Below, piece after piece: positions 32,082 through 43,360 of a stretch of 64,000 nucleotides of DNA. Location of the stretch: assembly GCA_016584305.1 (NCBI GenBank), contig JACEEZ010015309.1, positions 68,501 through 132,500 of the forward strand, given 5' to 3'. This stretch comes from Chionoecetes opilio. Its lineage: Eukaryota > Arthropoda > Malacostraca > Decapoda > Majidae. The notes below the pieces were generated by a model. It was not told where the DNA came from and did no database searches. It saw nothing but the letters and a program-made list of their open reading frames with translations. A program made the position numbers and the translations under genes. Position 1 is the stretch's first letter; every line of letters begins with the position of its first letter.

Positions 32082-33069
32082 GACCCTCGATTTAACGGAC
32101 TACATTCGCGAGACAAATTTGCGGGCAAGAATGGCATATCAGACCGCTTACCGCCGCTCGAATCGTCAACTCAACATATTTGTTTTGTTTTATTTTGGAA
32201 TGCTTGGGTTTTAAGGAGTTTTAATGTATCAGATATTAAGATATATAAGGTAGGAGCCTGTGTTGCTAGTGATTTAGTTGTAGAAGGTGTGTATGTGGGT
32301 TTAAATAGTGAATATTAGTATGTATTACAATTTCTTGACTTCTTCTTGTGACCTCTTTCTCTTAAGTTTTGCTTCGTAGCTCCTCTCCTCCTGCTCTCCT
32401 CTCCTCTAGTGTTAGCCGAAGCTTCCACGGTCCACCCCGGGAGACTGCAAACCGTCACATACACACAGCTGTTCGCCTGCACTGTTTACGTCGAATGTAA
32501 ACAAACATGGCTCCGACACCCAGGCAGGCTATCGCTGCTATACACTTACTTATGTATATTGTCAATCGTTGACAAGCATAACTAGCTTAAAACGTGCATA
32601 GATGCGTTCATGGTTGGCTCGTTGGAACTCGTCAGACTCGTCCTCTGACACCGATGGAAAAATTGCTAGTGTGACAGCGCCTTTAAGTGTCCACCAGTCG
32701 GAAACTTGGAGAGCATAGTTGTTGTTGTTTTAGGGCTGCGAGGATCCAATGGGGAACACCATGAGCCCTGGTGATGTCCTATGATGCTATCACAGGCAGT
32801 AGTTGGCCTGTCTTCCTCAGGAAGGCACAGGGGAGATGGATTGCAGCGTGTTGCCGTGAGGGGGGGATGCCAGCCGCCGCTAGCAGGGTGGGCAGGTCAT
32901 AGTACGCACATGTTTATGACAGTCAGAGCGCATGTTTACAAGCTCAGTTTAAGCTGTGTTCGCCTGTTTTTCGGTGCTTTTTATGCTTATTTAGACTTGT
33001 TCAGTGCAGTGAAGTTATTATGGCATCGAAAGAGAAGGGAAGTGGTAAAAGAAAGCGTGTGAATCAAAG
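32079..33069 (+). mobile_element. Left part of a third Tigger-like element
   Basis: It starts right after a (TA)n tract (32051-32078) with GTCGACCCTCGATTTAACGG, the style of a Tigger terminal repeat. About 940 bp downstream an ATG (33020) opens MASKEKGSGKRKRVNQ, a typical N-terminus of jerky/Tigger-like transposases. The frame is cut after 16 codons by the next Tigger element at 33070. A LINE 3' fragment (32717-32905) is inserted upstream of the ATG. No right end was found. Confidence 0.5.
32717..32905 (-). pseudogene. LINE 3' end fragment (zinc-knuckle type family)
   Basis: It matches 5600-5790, starting from TGTTGTTGTTTTAGGGCTGC and running through CTTCCTCAGGAAGGCACAGG to GCAGGGTGGGCAGGTCA. 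Confidence 0.75.
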
Positions 33070-35189
33070 TACAGTGGTACCTTGGCTTACGAGTTTAATT
33101 CGTTCATTGATCGAGCTTGTAACTCAATTTGCTGTATATCAAATCAATTTTCCCCATTGAAATTAATAGAAATACCATTAATCTGCTCCAGCCCCAAAAA
33201 AACCACCCCAATTTTTTGTTGCGTGTTTTTAAATAAGAAAAATGTATTTATAGATGACAAATATTGTATAAAAACATAATAAAAGAGAATGTAACGAAAT
33301 AAACTGGTTTTATAAAGTGTATTTACCTTGGAGATCAGATGACTTGGGCTAACAGAAGATGCTGGCGGAGGTGGAGGAGATAGGAGTTCGTTTTGTGCTT
33401 TTTCGATCGCTTTCGTTCGTCATAAACTCTTCATTTAACTTACTCGCTACACTCTTAATGCTACACTTTATCGCTGGACTTAATTGGTGAAATATTATTT
33501 TTCTTTTTCTCATTTTACTTTCGCTTAACTTAATTTTCTTCACTGATTTTTGTCCTTTTTGCCACACTTTCCTCACTTTCATCTGCAGAGCGTTTCAATA
33601 AAAACCTGTCTAAGGAGGTTTGTTTTATCCTCCCTTTCAGAATGTTTCGGAAATGAGTTAGGCAAGTGTCATTATATAGCGCAGACACACGACCCGTTGC
33701 AACTTTTTCTGGGCGTTTCCTTTCAATAAACTCTGAAAGTCTCTCCCACATGCCCAACATTTCCTTTATCTCACTTGTAGAGATAACCTCCTCCGCCTCT
33801 GGCTTCCTCCGGAGTACCAATTTCCTGCAAAACCTTTGTATGCTGTTGCGTCTCTAGCTCCTTTAATTCCTCCGTCGTCAGTTCCTCTGAGTGCTCCTCG
33901 ACGAGCTCGTTCACGTCTCCTTCATCCACCTCCAGGCCCATGGACTTTCTGAGGGTCACAATCTCCTCCACCACTGCTGCTTCGGGTTCGAATCCTTCGA
34001 AGTCCCTTTCGGACACAACCTCAGGCCACAGCTTCTTCCACGCAGAGGTCGAGGTCCTTCTTGTAACACCCTGCCAGGCCATATCGATAAATCTGAGGCA
34101 TATCACGATGTTATAGTGATTCTTCCAGAACTCTCGAAGGGTGAGGTTTGTGCTCTCCGTCACCTCAGAGCAGCGGCGGAACAGGTGCTTGGTGAAGAGC
34201 TTCTTGAAATTAGAAATCACCTGCTGGTCCATGGGCTGCAGGATAGGGGTGGTGTTGGGTGGAAGGTAGAGAACCTTTATAAACATGAACTTTTTGAGGA
34301 TGTCGTCTTTGAGGTTCAGTGGGTGAGCAGGAGCATTGTCCAGGACGAGAAGGGCTTGCAGGGGTAGGTTATTTTCCTGGAGATACTTCTTAACGGCAGG
34401 ACTAAAGACCAGGTTTACCCACTCCACAAAGAACTTCCTGGTGACCCACGCCTTCGGGTTTGCCCTCCACATAGCCTGCAGTTTTTCTTTTAGAATCTTA
34501 AGCGACTTAAAGGCTCTGGGGTTTTCCGAATGATATACGAGCAGCGGCTTGATCTTGCAGTCGCCACTCGCATTGGCGCACAGTGCGAGGGTTAACCTAT
34601 CCTTCATGGGTTTGTGGCCTGGCATCTTCTTCTCTTCTGCCATTATGTAAGTCCTCCTTGGCATCTTCTTCCAGAAGAGCCCTGTCTCGTCACAGTTGAA
34701 GACTTGCTTGGGGATGTATCCTTCGGCTGCTATCCTTTCGGCAAAAGTTTTGAGTTAATCCTCAGCTGCCTTTACATCCGAGCTCGCTGCCTCACCATGC
34801 CGGACGACGGAGTGAATGCCAGTCCTCCTCCTAAAATTGTCGAACCAGCCTCGACTGGCTTTAAACGACTCTTCCGATACCTCGTCCGTTGAAGTGCCTG
34901 GGGTCTGCTGCAGCAAATCAGCGTAAATGGCTCGTGCCTTCTCGCAGATGATACCCTCCATCACGGTATCTCCTGCGAGCTGCTTCTCCGCAGTGTTGTA
35001 GGTCTCGAGACTGGTCTTGGTATCGAGACCGGTCTCGAGACCAGTTACATGTGGTCTTGGTCTTGGTCTCGTTTGATGTGGTCTTGGTGTTGATCTTGGT
35101 CTCGGAGTTTGGCTCGAGACCAGGTCGAGACCAGGATTAAAAAGTGCATTGCGACGTGGGGAAGGTTGAAATTGATTATCATACACGGA

Positions 35190-36870
35190 GAAAAATCATG
35201 GCCGTTTCGATTCACAGCGTGCCGTGCAGCGTTGTTCTGTCTATAGATACTGCCTGACTAGCTCTACGGTGATGATGCATGAGCTGAACCTTGCGAGCAC
35301 TGATAGAGTGCGTGCGAGTCGAGAGAACATGCGTGACGTGGCCATTCTCGCAGTATTAATCTCCGTTTGCACACACGCATGTTTGCAGCCCTGCTCACCT
35401 CTGTGTACTTCCTATATGTGTAGGCCTAGGCAATCCCCGCACCCTTCCTACACGCACACCACAGGTTTAGCTAGCTCGCTTGGAAAACGTAACCACACAA
35501 ATTGCTATTTTCCTATGTTTGTTTCTTCATGCCAACGAAGCAATGAAAGCAGAAATATTTGACCTAGATGTTCATTTGTTCACATATATAAAATTTTGTA
35601 AATATATTTCCTCCCTTATACGTTACCCTCACCCCCATTCTACCAGAGCTCGTTAGTCGTTACATCGAGCACATCTGGCAGCAGGGTTGCCAGGTGCACA
35701 AAGCACAAAATATACTTTTGGCATTCACACTTTACTTTTTTGGCATTTTCAATTTTTCATCATAAGAAAATGAAATTTAATTGGCGAATTTTTCTGGCAA
35801 ATTCCAAAATTTTTTTTGTCATTTCTGGCAAGAAATACAACAATTGGCAGGACCTGGCAACTCTGTCTGGCAGTGCCATATGACATAGGACGTCGAACAG
35901 TGAGGTGTAGGCTACTGGACTAGTCTCGATTAGTTTCCGTTCGCACACCGGAATGAGTAATCATGTTGGCATCTTCAGCAGTTATCAAATTTGCGTTCAA
36001 GGACCACAAGTAGTTTTTTTTATAAGAAACATGGAAACCAGAAGCACACAGCAGTTTGTACTTTCTGCAAGCAAAGCATCACGGACAAGGCTGGCACGAC
36101 GTCATTTTTAATTTGGCATTTTTAATTATTTTTTAATTTGATACCTGAGACTATATGGAAAATTTAATTAGGTCCATTATATTCTGTGAGGGTCCGAAGG
36201 AAAGCGAAGGATAAATAAGGGAATAGAAGAAGAGAATGAGGGAAGAGAGAATCTCTGATAAGGGTAGTGGAAGCGAGAAGCGACGATGGTTTTCGCAGAA
36301 ACAACCTATCCTTATCAAACCATTAAAGGGAGAGCAAAGGCCACCTCCCGAATCGCTGACGTTAGGTGTGGGTGTGTGTGAGCGTCTACTAGAGGAGGGA
36401 AGAGAGGAAGAGGGAGTGAGGAGGAGTAGGAAGAAGGAGTGAAGAGGAGTAGGAAGGAGTGAGAGAGAGAAAAGGCGAGGAGAAGGAATAAGAAGAGTGC
36501 TGACCCAGCAGAATTGCTAGCGGCCGGGGATCACCCCACACCATCACCTCACACCTCACTGATTAACTGTCACACTGATATAACCTTTGACCTGTACCCA
36601 CCAACACAGGCCTCGCTGCCTCCCTGAACAGAGGAGAGAGGATCAGAATCTCTCTATACTCCGGTGTGGGCGGGCGTGCCTCACGGCGCGCGGTGATACG
36701 TGACCATGAGACTAGTGTCTTGTCTTAGGGCAGTGAGTGAGTTATACCGACGGCGGCGCGCGTGCTCGGGTATGTGGCTGAGTTCCACTCTGCCGCTCCA
36801 CACACGCTGCGCCCTTAATCAACGCCCCAACGCCCACCACTCCGCTTTGTCCCCCATAGACAGTTGAGTA
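35190..36870. other. hAT interior, unassigned
   Basis: I recognise no conserved protein. 35700-36140 is rich in GGCATTTT/TTGGCA motifs. 36180-36500 is purine-rich. From 36480 the sequence becomes GC-rich with GCGCG motifs, possibly captured host sequence. Confidence 0.4.
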
Positions 36871-36879
36871 GCAGGTGCT

Positions 36880-37350
36880 ACTCAACTCTATGGTGCCCCG
36901 ACGTCCTGCAAGAGCACCTGCTCATGGTTCCGCCTGGGCCCCCCTGAGATCCCGGGGCCGCAGCGGGGCTATGAGGATCGCCCCGCTTTGCCCCACGGGG
37001 CGGGTAAGTGCAACTATATGGTGCTACGACGTCCTGCAACACAACCCGCCCCTGTGGCTTCTCTCCTGGGCCCCCCAGGGATCCCCGGGGCCGCTGCGGG
37101 GCGACGGAGGATCGCCCCGCATTGCCCCACGGGGCGGGGTGCAACTCTACGGTGTCACGACGTCCCTGCAACACACCCGCCCCCTGTGGCTTCTCTTCAG
37201 GGCCCTCCGGGGACCACGGTGCATTGCGCGAGACACACGCGGCGGGGTTAGGAGCGAGGTGCAACTCTGCGGTGCCCCGACGTCCTGCACGACACCTGCC
37301 CTTGTGGCTTCTCCTGGGTTCCCCCTGGGACCCCGGGGCATTACAAGGCA
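36880..37350. repeat. GC-rich degenerate tandem repeat, 4 units of ~120-133 bp
   Basis: Units begin CAACTCTATGGTGCCCCGAC-like near 36882, 37008, 37141 and 37261. Each continues with GACGTCCTGCAA, GTGGCTTCTC and CCCGGGG blocks and ends with a CCCCACGGGGCGGG-type palindrome in the first two. Long overlapping ORFs on both strands result from high GC, not from a gene. Confidence 0.8.
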
Positions 37351-38324
37351 CACGCAGTGGGGCATTAGGACCCCTCGAGTACCATAGGTATGCCAGGAGG
37401 CTACGCGGCAGATGGTGATGTATTAATTATACAGTGCATGACAGGGCAGGCTTTTAAGGATGCCCCGGGGAACCTCGGGGGGGACAGGAAGGGTCGCCCC
37501 CCCGGCAATGCCAGGGCTTTTACCAGCCTGGAGAGGCAAGTTCCCCGTATCTCCGAGGCCACGGCCACTGCCCCGTTTAACGTAAGTACATACCTACATG
37601 GAGATATGCCCAACCTGGCACCCTACAGGTAAGGGTGCCGGGGATTAGTTGTCATGCCACGTCAGCGACCGATTGGATAGAACCGTAGCGGGTGGGGGGT
37701 CCGCTAACAGGAGCTTCAGCCCCCCGTTGAGCCCCCTCTACCCCAGAGTGGGACTTAACATATTCAAAGGTACATTATGAGAAAAAAAATTAAATCCCAT
37801 TCCTTACAAACAGGACAGGACAATACAATTTAGTATTTACGCAGTACGGACCAAAAACATTCAGATAATAGTCATATTTATAAAAAATATTTTCATATGC
37901 CTGTTCTTGGTCTTGGTCTTGGTCTCGGAGGGCTGGTCTTGGTCTCGAAAGGTCTGGTCTTGGTCTTGGTCTCGAAGGGTCTGGTCTCGGTCTCAGAGGG
38001 TCTGGTCTCGACTACAACACTGCTTCTCCGTCAACCACAACAACAGCAGTTTCTCCATCTTTTCATGGACAGGGGTCCGCAGCTTAGAAATTATTTTAAC
38101 GCCCTTGGCTGGCGTTATAGCCTTTAACGACTCCTTCTGCTTCAGTGTGGTACATATCGTAGAAGTACTACGCTCGTACTGCCTCGCCAAGTCACTACAC
38201 GCACACCTCGCTCATGTTTTTCTATGCTTTAATTCAATGGACATGATCTGCTTCTTCTTCTCAGCACTGTCCTTTGCACTCACTTTCTTAGGATCCATGG
38301 TTAGAAAAAAAAATTGGAAAAATA

Positions 38325-38470
38325 CAGGGAGGTCCCGTTATACGAGCATTCGGTATACGAGAATCCGATGATACGAGATGTGTAAATTAGGGTCTATTTT
38401 CAATATACGAGATCGAAAATCCAATGTTACGACATTCAAACTGGGGTGAGTAAAATTACCAATTTATTTA
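38325..38470 (+). mobile_element. Left end of CAGGGAAGTCC-type MITE
   Basis: CAGGGAGGTCCCGTTATACG and about 140 bp of interior (CAAACTGGGGTGAGTAAAAT) match 6244-6390. A weaker echo (CCTACCACGTATG) appears near 38690, so the copy may be longer than those at 6244 and 13201. No right end was found before 39226. Confidence 0.7.
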
Positions 38471-38560
38471 CTAAAGTAAATTAAGTTATTTACTAAAATT
38501 ATAAAGTCATTTACTGACTATATGAATTTACCTAAGGTTGTACGATATAATCAATCTGAT

Positions 38561-38617
38561 GGTGGTGGTGGTGGTGGTGTGGTGGTGGTGGTGGTGGTGG
38601 TGGTGGTGGTGTGGTGG
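38561..38617. repeat. (GGT)n microsatellite
   Basis: GGT repeats with two GTGT interruptions. Confidence 0.95.
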
Positions 38618-38619
38618 TA

Positions 38620-39225
38620 TTTCATAATTGTTATTCCTCCTCTCTGTACCCACGGCTGAAATGGCATATTTAACACCTCACACACACCCTACCACGTATG
38701 TAACACCACGCTAACCCTAAATAACACCTATAACGGCATTAGAAACAGGAGTTATAGTGGTTATATGAGGCCTAACACAAGCGGCCTGCCTCTCGGCGAC
38801 GCTAAAAGACACTGTTGTTGTGAAGGCTACGAACACATTTTATTTCCACTGCACTAATGCACTACTTTCACCACTGCACTAATGTCGCCAGGCACAATAT
38901 ATTACGAATTTCAGCATAAATGCTAAAAGCTCGCTTGGACAATGAGTTAAGAGACGAAATATAACTTTCTGTGCCAAATTTCTTCCTTTGCGCCTCTGTA
39001 TCTTTCTTGCCCACACATTCGTGGAAACATTTTACAAGCCTATATGACACCTGATTTCGGCTGAAATAGGTGTCCAAGCTCGCTTCGCTCGTTTGGACAA
39101 AAATATGATAATTCTGGTGGCTCGGTACGACAATGTGGCCTACAAAAATTCACAACCCTGGACAATGTACAATGATTCAGATGCAGAGAGGAGTTTGTGG
39201 GCAGTGGAAGAGGTCTCCTCCCTTG
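38620..39225. other. Unassigned, possibly interior of a longer MITE-family element
   Basis: A 70-codon minus frame at 38868-39077 is not recognised. I see nothing else. Confidence 0.35.
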
Positions 39226-39690
39226 TCCCTTACCTACCCTACCCTCTCCAGTCTGGTGTATCACGTGGTGTCCCCCGCCTCCAAGGGGACCATGGTGTAG
39301 AGCTCCTTGTCCCTTACCTACCCTGCCTCTCCAGTCTGGTGTATCACGTGGTGTCCCAAAGAGTACTCCCTTTTCCCTTACCTACCCTACCCTCTCCAGT
39401 CTGGTTGTATCACGTGGTGGGCCCCAAGAGTACTCCCTTGTCCCTTACCTACCCTGCCCTCTCCAGTCTGGTGTATCACGTGGTGTCCCCAAGAGTACTC
39501 CCTTGTCCCTTACCTACCCTGCCCTCTCCAGTCTGGTGTATCACGTGGTGTCCCCAAGAGTACTCCCTTGTCCCTTACCTACCCTACCCTCTCCAGTCTG
39601 GTGTATCACGTGGTGTCCCCAAGAGTACTCCCTTGTCCCTTACCTACCCTACCCTCTCCAGTCTGGTGTATCACGTGGTGTCCCCAAGAG
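39226..39690. repeat. ~65-bp minisatellite, ~7 units
   Basis: The unit contains CCCTTACCTACCCT, CTCCAGTCTGGTGTATCACG and TGGTGTCCCCAAGAGTACTC. The first unit differs (CCGCCTCCAAGGGGACC), and the last three to four are nearly identical. Open frames across it are repeat artefacts. Confidence 0.95.
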
Positions 39691-40110
39691 TACATACAAC
39701 GTCTTTGTTGCTTGTATGTATTGTGCCTTGTGAGTCAATTTTAGTGATTTGCTGGTTTACTTAATGTGCTTATTGTGACTTTTTTGTGCTCTGTCCTACT
39801 GTGCTGTCACACTCTTAATTCACTGTGTTTTGTGTGGTGGTGTGGTGGTGTGGTGGTGTGGTGGTGCGGTATATAGAGCCCTATATTTGAGAGTCTGAGC
39901 GGACTTGTGGAGAACAGGGTCCTTGGGCAAGAATATCACTAAATTCAACAGTAAGGTTTCCCCTACAAATATAAACTGGAAAGTATGTTTGAGGAAATAG
40001 TGTTCAGCCTTGAGAGTGGGAGCAGATGGCTGGGTGAACCCTGGGGGACACCAACCCTCAGGCAGACTTGGAGGCATTCATTACTGAACGCCAAGAGCAG
40101 GCAGGATTCA
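39691..40110. other. Unassigned; short (GGTGT)n tract
   Basis: It contains GTGGTGGTGT repeats near 39832-39868. No gene seen. Confidence 0.4.
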
Positions 40111-40119
40111 GTATTCTAA

Positions 40120-40210
40120 ATAAGACAGATTGCTTCAGGATTTAATTACTGTAGAGGACTTTGATATCATAGCAGCAACGGAAACATGGTTAGGTTATGT
40201 CAAAAACCTA
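40120..40210 (+). pseudogene. CR1-like LINE endonuclease fragment
   Basis: It matches 43610-43690 (GTAGAGGA.TTTGATAT.ATAGCA, then ACGGAAACATGGTTAG), the region encoding the EDFDIIA.TETWL motif of the apurinic-type endonuclease domain. Confidence 0.65.
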
Positions 40211-40584
40211 AACATTCACAGCCTCATCTTCTACTTCATGGCATCATCTTGTTGATTTGTAGACAATTGGATCATTTATTAACATGGTTGTTATTCATGC
40301 TCCTGCTACTTTCCAATGATGAAGAGACAAAGTAAGTTTTATGTGATATAGATGTGAGCTACAGAAAATGTGTGTAACTTATGTGCAAAATGACTATTTT
40401 TTACAACAATCTGCAGAGAAACCTTTCAAACAGCTGCTGGGGCCATGACTCCCTCACAGAACACAGGGGCACGGCTGCCACCACACATGTAACACACTGC
40501 CCCCAACCACCACCACCCATTGCCACACAGGACACACTCCCACAGCCACGGGTACAACCACACTTGTCCACACAACACACCACC

Positions 40585-41553
40585 TCAAAAGTGGATCTTC
40601 ATGTGCTGGGCAATATCAGCCTTTGTCTTGAAACACTTGCCACAAACATCACACTTGAACTCCCTCAGGCCAGTGTGTCTAAAGGTGTGTTCATTGAGAC
40701 GAGAAATGGTAGCAAATTTTTTCCCACACTCAAGACATTGATGATTTTTATATCCGCTGTGTGTCACGAAATGTTTGGTGAGGTCACCCTTTCTAATAAA
40801 TTTTTTCCCACACTCTAGACATTTATGATTTTTAACACCACCGTGTGTCAGGGTGTGTGTGGTAAGGTGGGTCTTTGTAACAAATCTTTTCCCACACTCT
40901 ACACATTCATGATTTTTAACACCACTGTGTATCAGTGTGTGTATGGTAAGGTGGGTCTTTGTAGCAAATCTTTTCCCACACTCTACACATTCATGATTTT
41001 TAACACCACTGTGTATCAGGGTGTGTTTGGTGAGGTTACTCTTTAAAGCAAATCTTTTCCCACACTCTACACATTCATGATTTTTAACACCACTGTGTAT
41101 CAGGGTGTGTTTGGTGAGGTTACTCTTTAAAGCAAATCTTTTCCCACACTCTACACATTCATGATTTTTAACACCACTGTGTATCAGTGTGTGTTTGGTG
41201 AGGTCACTCTTTGTAGCAAAATTTTTCCCACACTCTATACATTCATGATTTTTAACACCAATGAGTCTCAGTGTGTGTGTGGTGAGGTCACTCTTTGTAG
41301 CAAAAATTTTCCCACACTCAGACATTCATAATTTTTTAAAACCCTGTGCGTAGCGGATGTCTCTCAGCTTTCTCTGTATTTGAATGTTTGTGTCACACTC
41401 CTGGTGCTTCAGATCACTCTCTGCCTTGTGGCCTGAGCTGCCTGCCTCCAGGTGATTCTTGCCATCACACCTGTGCTCCCACACCTGAGGCAGACGGATC
41501 TGCTGCCCAGGCCACTCATGTGCTGCCCGGCCCCACAGCCTCCACCGCAGCAA
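40585..41553 (-). CDS. C2H2 zinc-finger protein (multi-finger), frame break near the N-terminus
   Basis: The clean frame (41325 down to the TGA at 40585) encodes eight complete C2H2 fingers of the form CxECGKxFxxKxxLTxHTxxHSG plus a ninth, N-terminal one whose last His is replaced by Leu (HTLRL). Fingers 3 and 4 are identical in sequence, a sign of recent duplication. The linkers read HSGVKNHEC rather than the usual TGEKPY. The last finger (CDVCGKCFKTKADIAQHMKI) is divergent and ends the protein. Upstream, a frame at 41326-41553 ending RKLRDIRYAQGFKKL joins the finger array if two nearby 1-base indels in an A6 run and at TGTCTGAG (41316-41335) are discounted. It is likely a nuclear DNA-binding protein. 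It could be a host gene or a decaying copy. No introns or promoter were identified. Confidence 0.75.
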
Positions 41554-41559
41554 TACTCC

Positions 41560-42339
41560 GCCCGCACACGCGACGGACGGTCATGCGGGATCCCTCGGGG
41601 ATGCCGGAGCAGCCAGGTTGGTGCCGGGCGGAGCAGCCGGCTTGAACTTGACCTCAGCACCTGCAAAGTGGTGAGAGTCAGGACAGGGAGAGCCACACGC
41701 TGCCTTGATACTCTGCTCCTGCCTGCAGGGCCCACACCGTGCTTCCTACCTCACTCACACCACACTTGGCAAGGTCAAGAACCTTGGAGCTCTGAATTTC
41801 CCCCCCGGGGGGTATTTTCATCCAAAGAAGATTGGGCCCTTTTTGTAGCGGATCCTTTTCGGGGGCCATAAAGTTAGAAGGGGGGGGGAAATTTTAAAAA
41901 GGATTTTTTTTTCGTTTAAAAAGAGGGAGAGGATTTTAAGAAATCCCCTTTGCCGGGGGGTAGGAAAAGGAAAACGTGAAAAAAAAGTTTTAAAACGGGA
42001 ACTGTGTTCGAAAAAAGGGGGAAGGGGGTAGAAGCTTTTTGGTTTTCCTAAACGGAGGAACTCTGATGGGACCTTAACAGTGTTTGTTTGGGTGGGGTGG
42101 TTTTACAAGAAATTGTAGCAAGGGTCCAGTAGTTTTTTTTTTTTTTTTTTGGGGGCCCTTTTTTTTTCTTGTATTTTGATACTAGTCCCCAAAATGTGCC
42201 TTACTTTTTTCTTTTTTTTTGTTTTTGCTTAGTACTTAAGTTTACTCCTTCCCCTGTTCTTTTTGCTTTTTTTTTGATGTATGCCTCCGGCGAGAATAAA
42301 TTTTTATTATTATTTTATTTTTAATTTTATTATTTAACC
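41560..42339. other. Upstream flank, then homopolymer-rich poor-quality sequence
   Basis: To about 41780 it is normal GC-rich sequence. From about 41790 it is full of stretched homopolymers (CCCCCCCCGGGGGG, GGGGGGGGG, T18) and reads like unpolished consensus. Confidence 0.5.
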
Positions 42340-43288
42340 AAGGCCCTATCCACTCCTACGTGATGATTTACCCTGAGTTTTAAACTTTTTTATTAGACGT
42401 CCAATCAAAGGAACTAAGTGTTTCACGGAGAGATGCCCCCGACGCCTAACTTTGATCTTTCCAAATTTCGATTGGGCAGAGCAAACCCTTGTTTTTTTTC
42501 AATCCCTAAAAAAACCCAATTTCTCCCCTACTTTTACAAAACCTTCCAGAAACTATCCCTCTTTTTAAATGCACTCAACGTCTCCTTCTTCTACAATGAA
42601 CATTTAGGACTATCCTTTACTAAAAATCTGAACGGGAAAAAACCCCCCACACTCTCTTTTGCTAAAACAGCTTCAAAGAAGTTAGGGTCCTGTGGTCGGT
42701 CTATTTTTTTCCCCCTCCCAATTGCTTGTTTTACGGGGGCCCTTTACCCGCCCATGTATGGGGTATGTTACATGTTTTGGGGGGGTCCACCATACAGCTC
42801 TCCTAAAAAGGGGTTTAGTCAAAAGCTTTTCGTTCATCAATCCCTCCCGACGATGTCTTCAATCTTTAAATCACCGCCGAAAAATTGCTTTTCTTGCTCT
42901 CTTCTACGTTTTTTTTCATGCCACTGCCTTGAACTTGCTAAACTGCAGCCTCCCCCCTCCCCGCCTCGCGCACAAGACTTTCTACTCATTTCATCCCTAT
43001 TCGTCCATCTTTCCCAATGCAAGAGTAATCAGTATCTTTTCTTTACACCCTTTCACTGGAAACTCTGGAACTCTTTTCCTGTTCTATTTTTCCCCCTTTT
43101 CCATGACTTTAAATCTTTTCAAAAGAGAGTAACAAGACACCTCCCCACTAAAATTTGGCCCCACTTCTTTATTTCTTACTTCTACTTTTTTGGGGCTGGC
43201 AAATTTAAACGGCTTTGAAAAAACCACTTTTTTTTCTGGCCTTGGCCAGTTTTTGTGATGTTATAATATAAAAAAAAAAAAAAAAAAA
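42340..43288 (+). pseudogene. Jockey/I-like LINE fragment, degraded
   Basis: It starts at CCCTATCCACTCCTACG (just before the YADD region) and runs through FTKNLN, SFAKTASKKLGS and the C-terminal RRVTRHLP-like residues to a poly(A) at 43268-43288. Compared with 51600-52600 it shows dense homopolymer indels and substitutions. It ends against the hAT terminus at 43289. Confidence 0.8.
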
Positions 43289-43360
43289 ATTTTCTCTGGA
43301 ACCCCTAACGACCTCTCGCGGAACCCTAGGGTTCCAGGGAACCCCGGTTGAGAAACGCTG
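43289..43360. mobile_element. hAT terminus (same family as 395-4954)
   Basis: The complement reads CAGCGTTTCTCAACC and then GGTTCCGCGAGAGGTCGT, the same as 395-437. The next 8 bases, ATCTAAAC (43361-43368), would be the target duplication, but I found no matching copy beside another end upstream. Confidence 0.8.

Larger units (their letters stand above)
34991..38022. mobile_element. hAT-type element, 8-bp target duplication CTTCTCCG
   Basis: The ends CAGTGTTGTAG and CTACAACACTG are exact complements. CTTCTCCG flanks both sides (34983-34990 and 38023-38030). Subterminal arrays of GGTCTTGGTCTC and GGTCTCGAGACC lie inside both ends, as is common for hAT transposase binding regions. No transposase is visible in its 3 kb. 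The middle holds AT-rich unassigned DNA (35190-36180), a purine-rich stretch (36200-36500) and GC-rich degenerate tandem repeats (36880-37350). It inserted into the coding region of the Tigger transposase. Confidence 0.9.
33530..38298 (-). pseudogene. Tigger/jerky-like transposase, interrupted by hAT element
   Basis: The start MDPKKVSAKDSAEKKKQIMS is at 38298. The N-terminal HTH (SDLARQYERS) is followed at 38023-38030 by the hAT insertion, and coding resumes at 34990 (LAGDTVMEG, then the CENP-B-type HTH with SRGWFDNFRRRTG). The DDE/D core is complete: CDETGLF near 34690, LDNAPAHP near 34320, LQPMDQQV near 34220. The C-terminus includes GRIKQTSLDRFL. Defects are a TGA near 38215, a TAA near 34755, a frameshift near 33800 and the 3.0-kb insertion. 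It was a cut-and-paste transposase related to TIGD proteins. All three catalytic Asp are retained, unlike the copy at 24881. Confidence 0.9.
33072..38324 (-). mobile_element. Second Tigger element, split by a hAT insertion
   Basis: The 3' end (plus-left) starts after TA at 33070-33071 with CAGTGGTACCTTGGCTTACG, a Tigger-type terminal repeat. The transposase runs on the minus strand. The 5' terminal repeat is not visible because a MITE end starts at TA 38323-38324, 25 bp upstream of the ATG. Confidence 0.8.

Noticed and set aside
33891..34367. 158-codon plus-strand ORF
   Set aside because: Antisense shadow of the well-supported minus-strand Tigger transposase.
36875..37418. Long overlapping ORFs on both strands, Pro/Arg-rich
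   Set aside because: GC-rich tandem repeat with few stop codons, and no homology recognised in any frame.
39093..39764. 223-codon ORF with repeated SLVYHVVSPRVLP residues
   Set aside because: It spans the 65-bp minisatellite, and all three frames show similar repetition.
41678..41871. Upstream exons of the zinc-finger gene
   Set aside because: Short frames on both strands without splice-site or domain support, adjoining poor-quality sequence.
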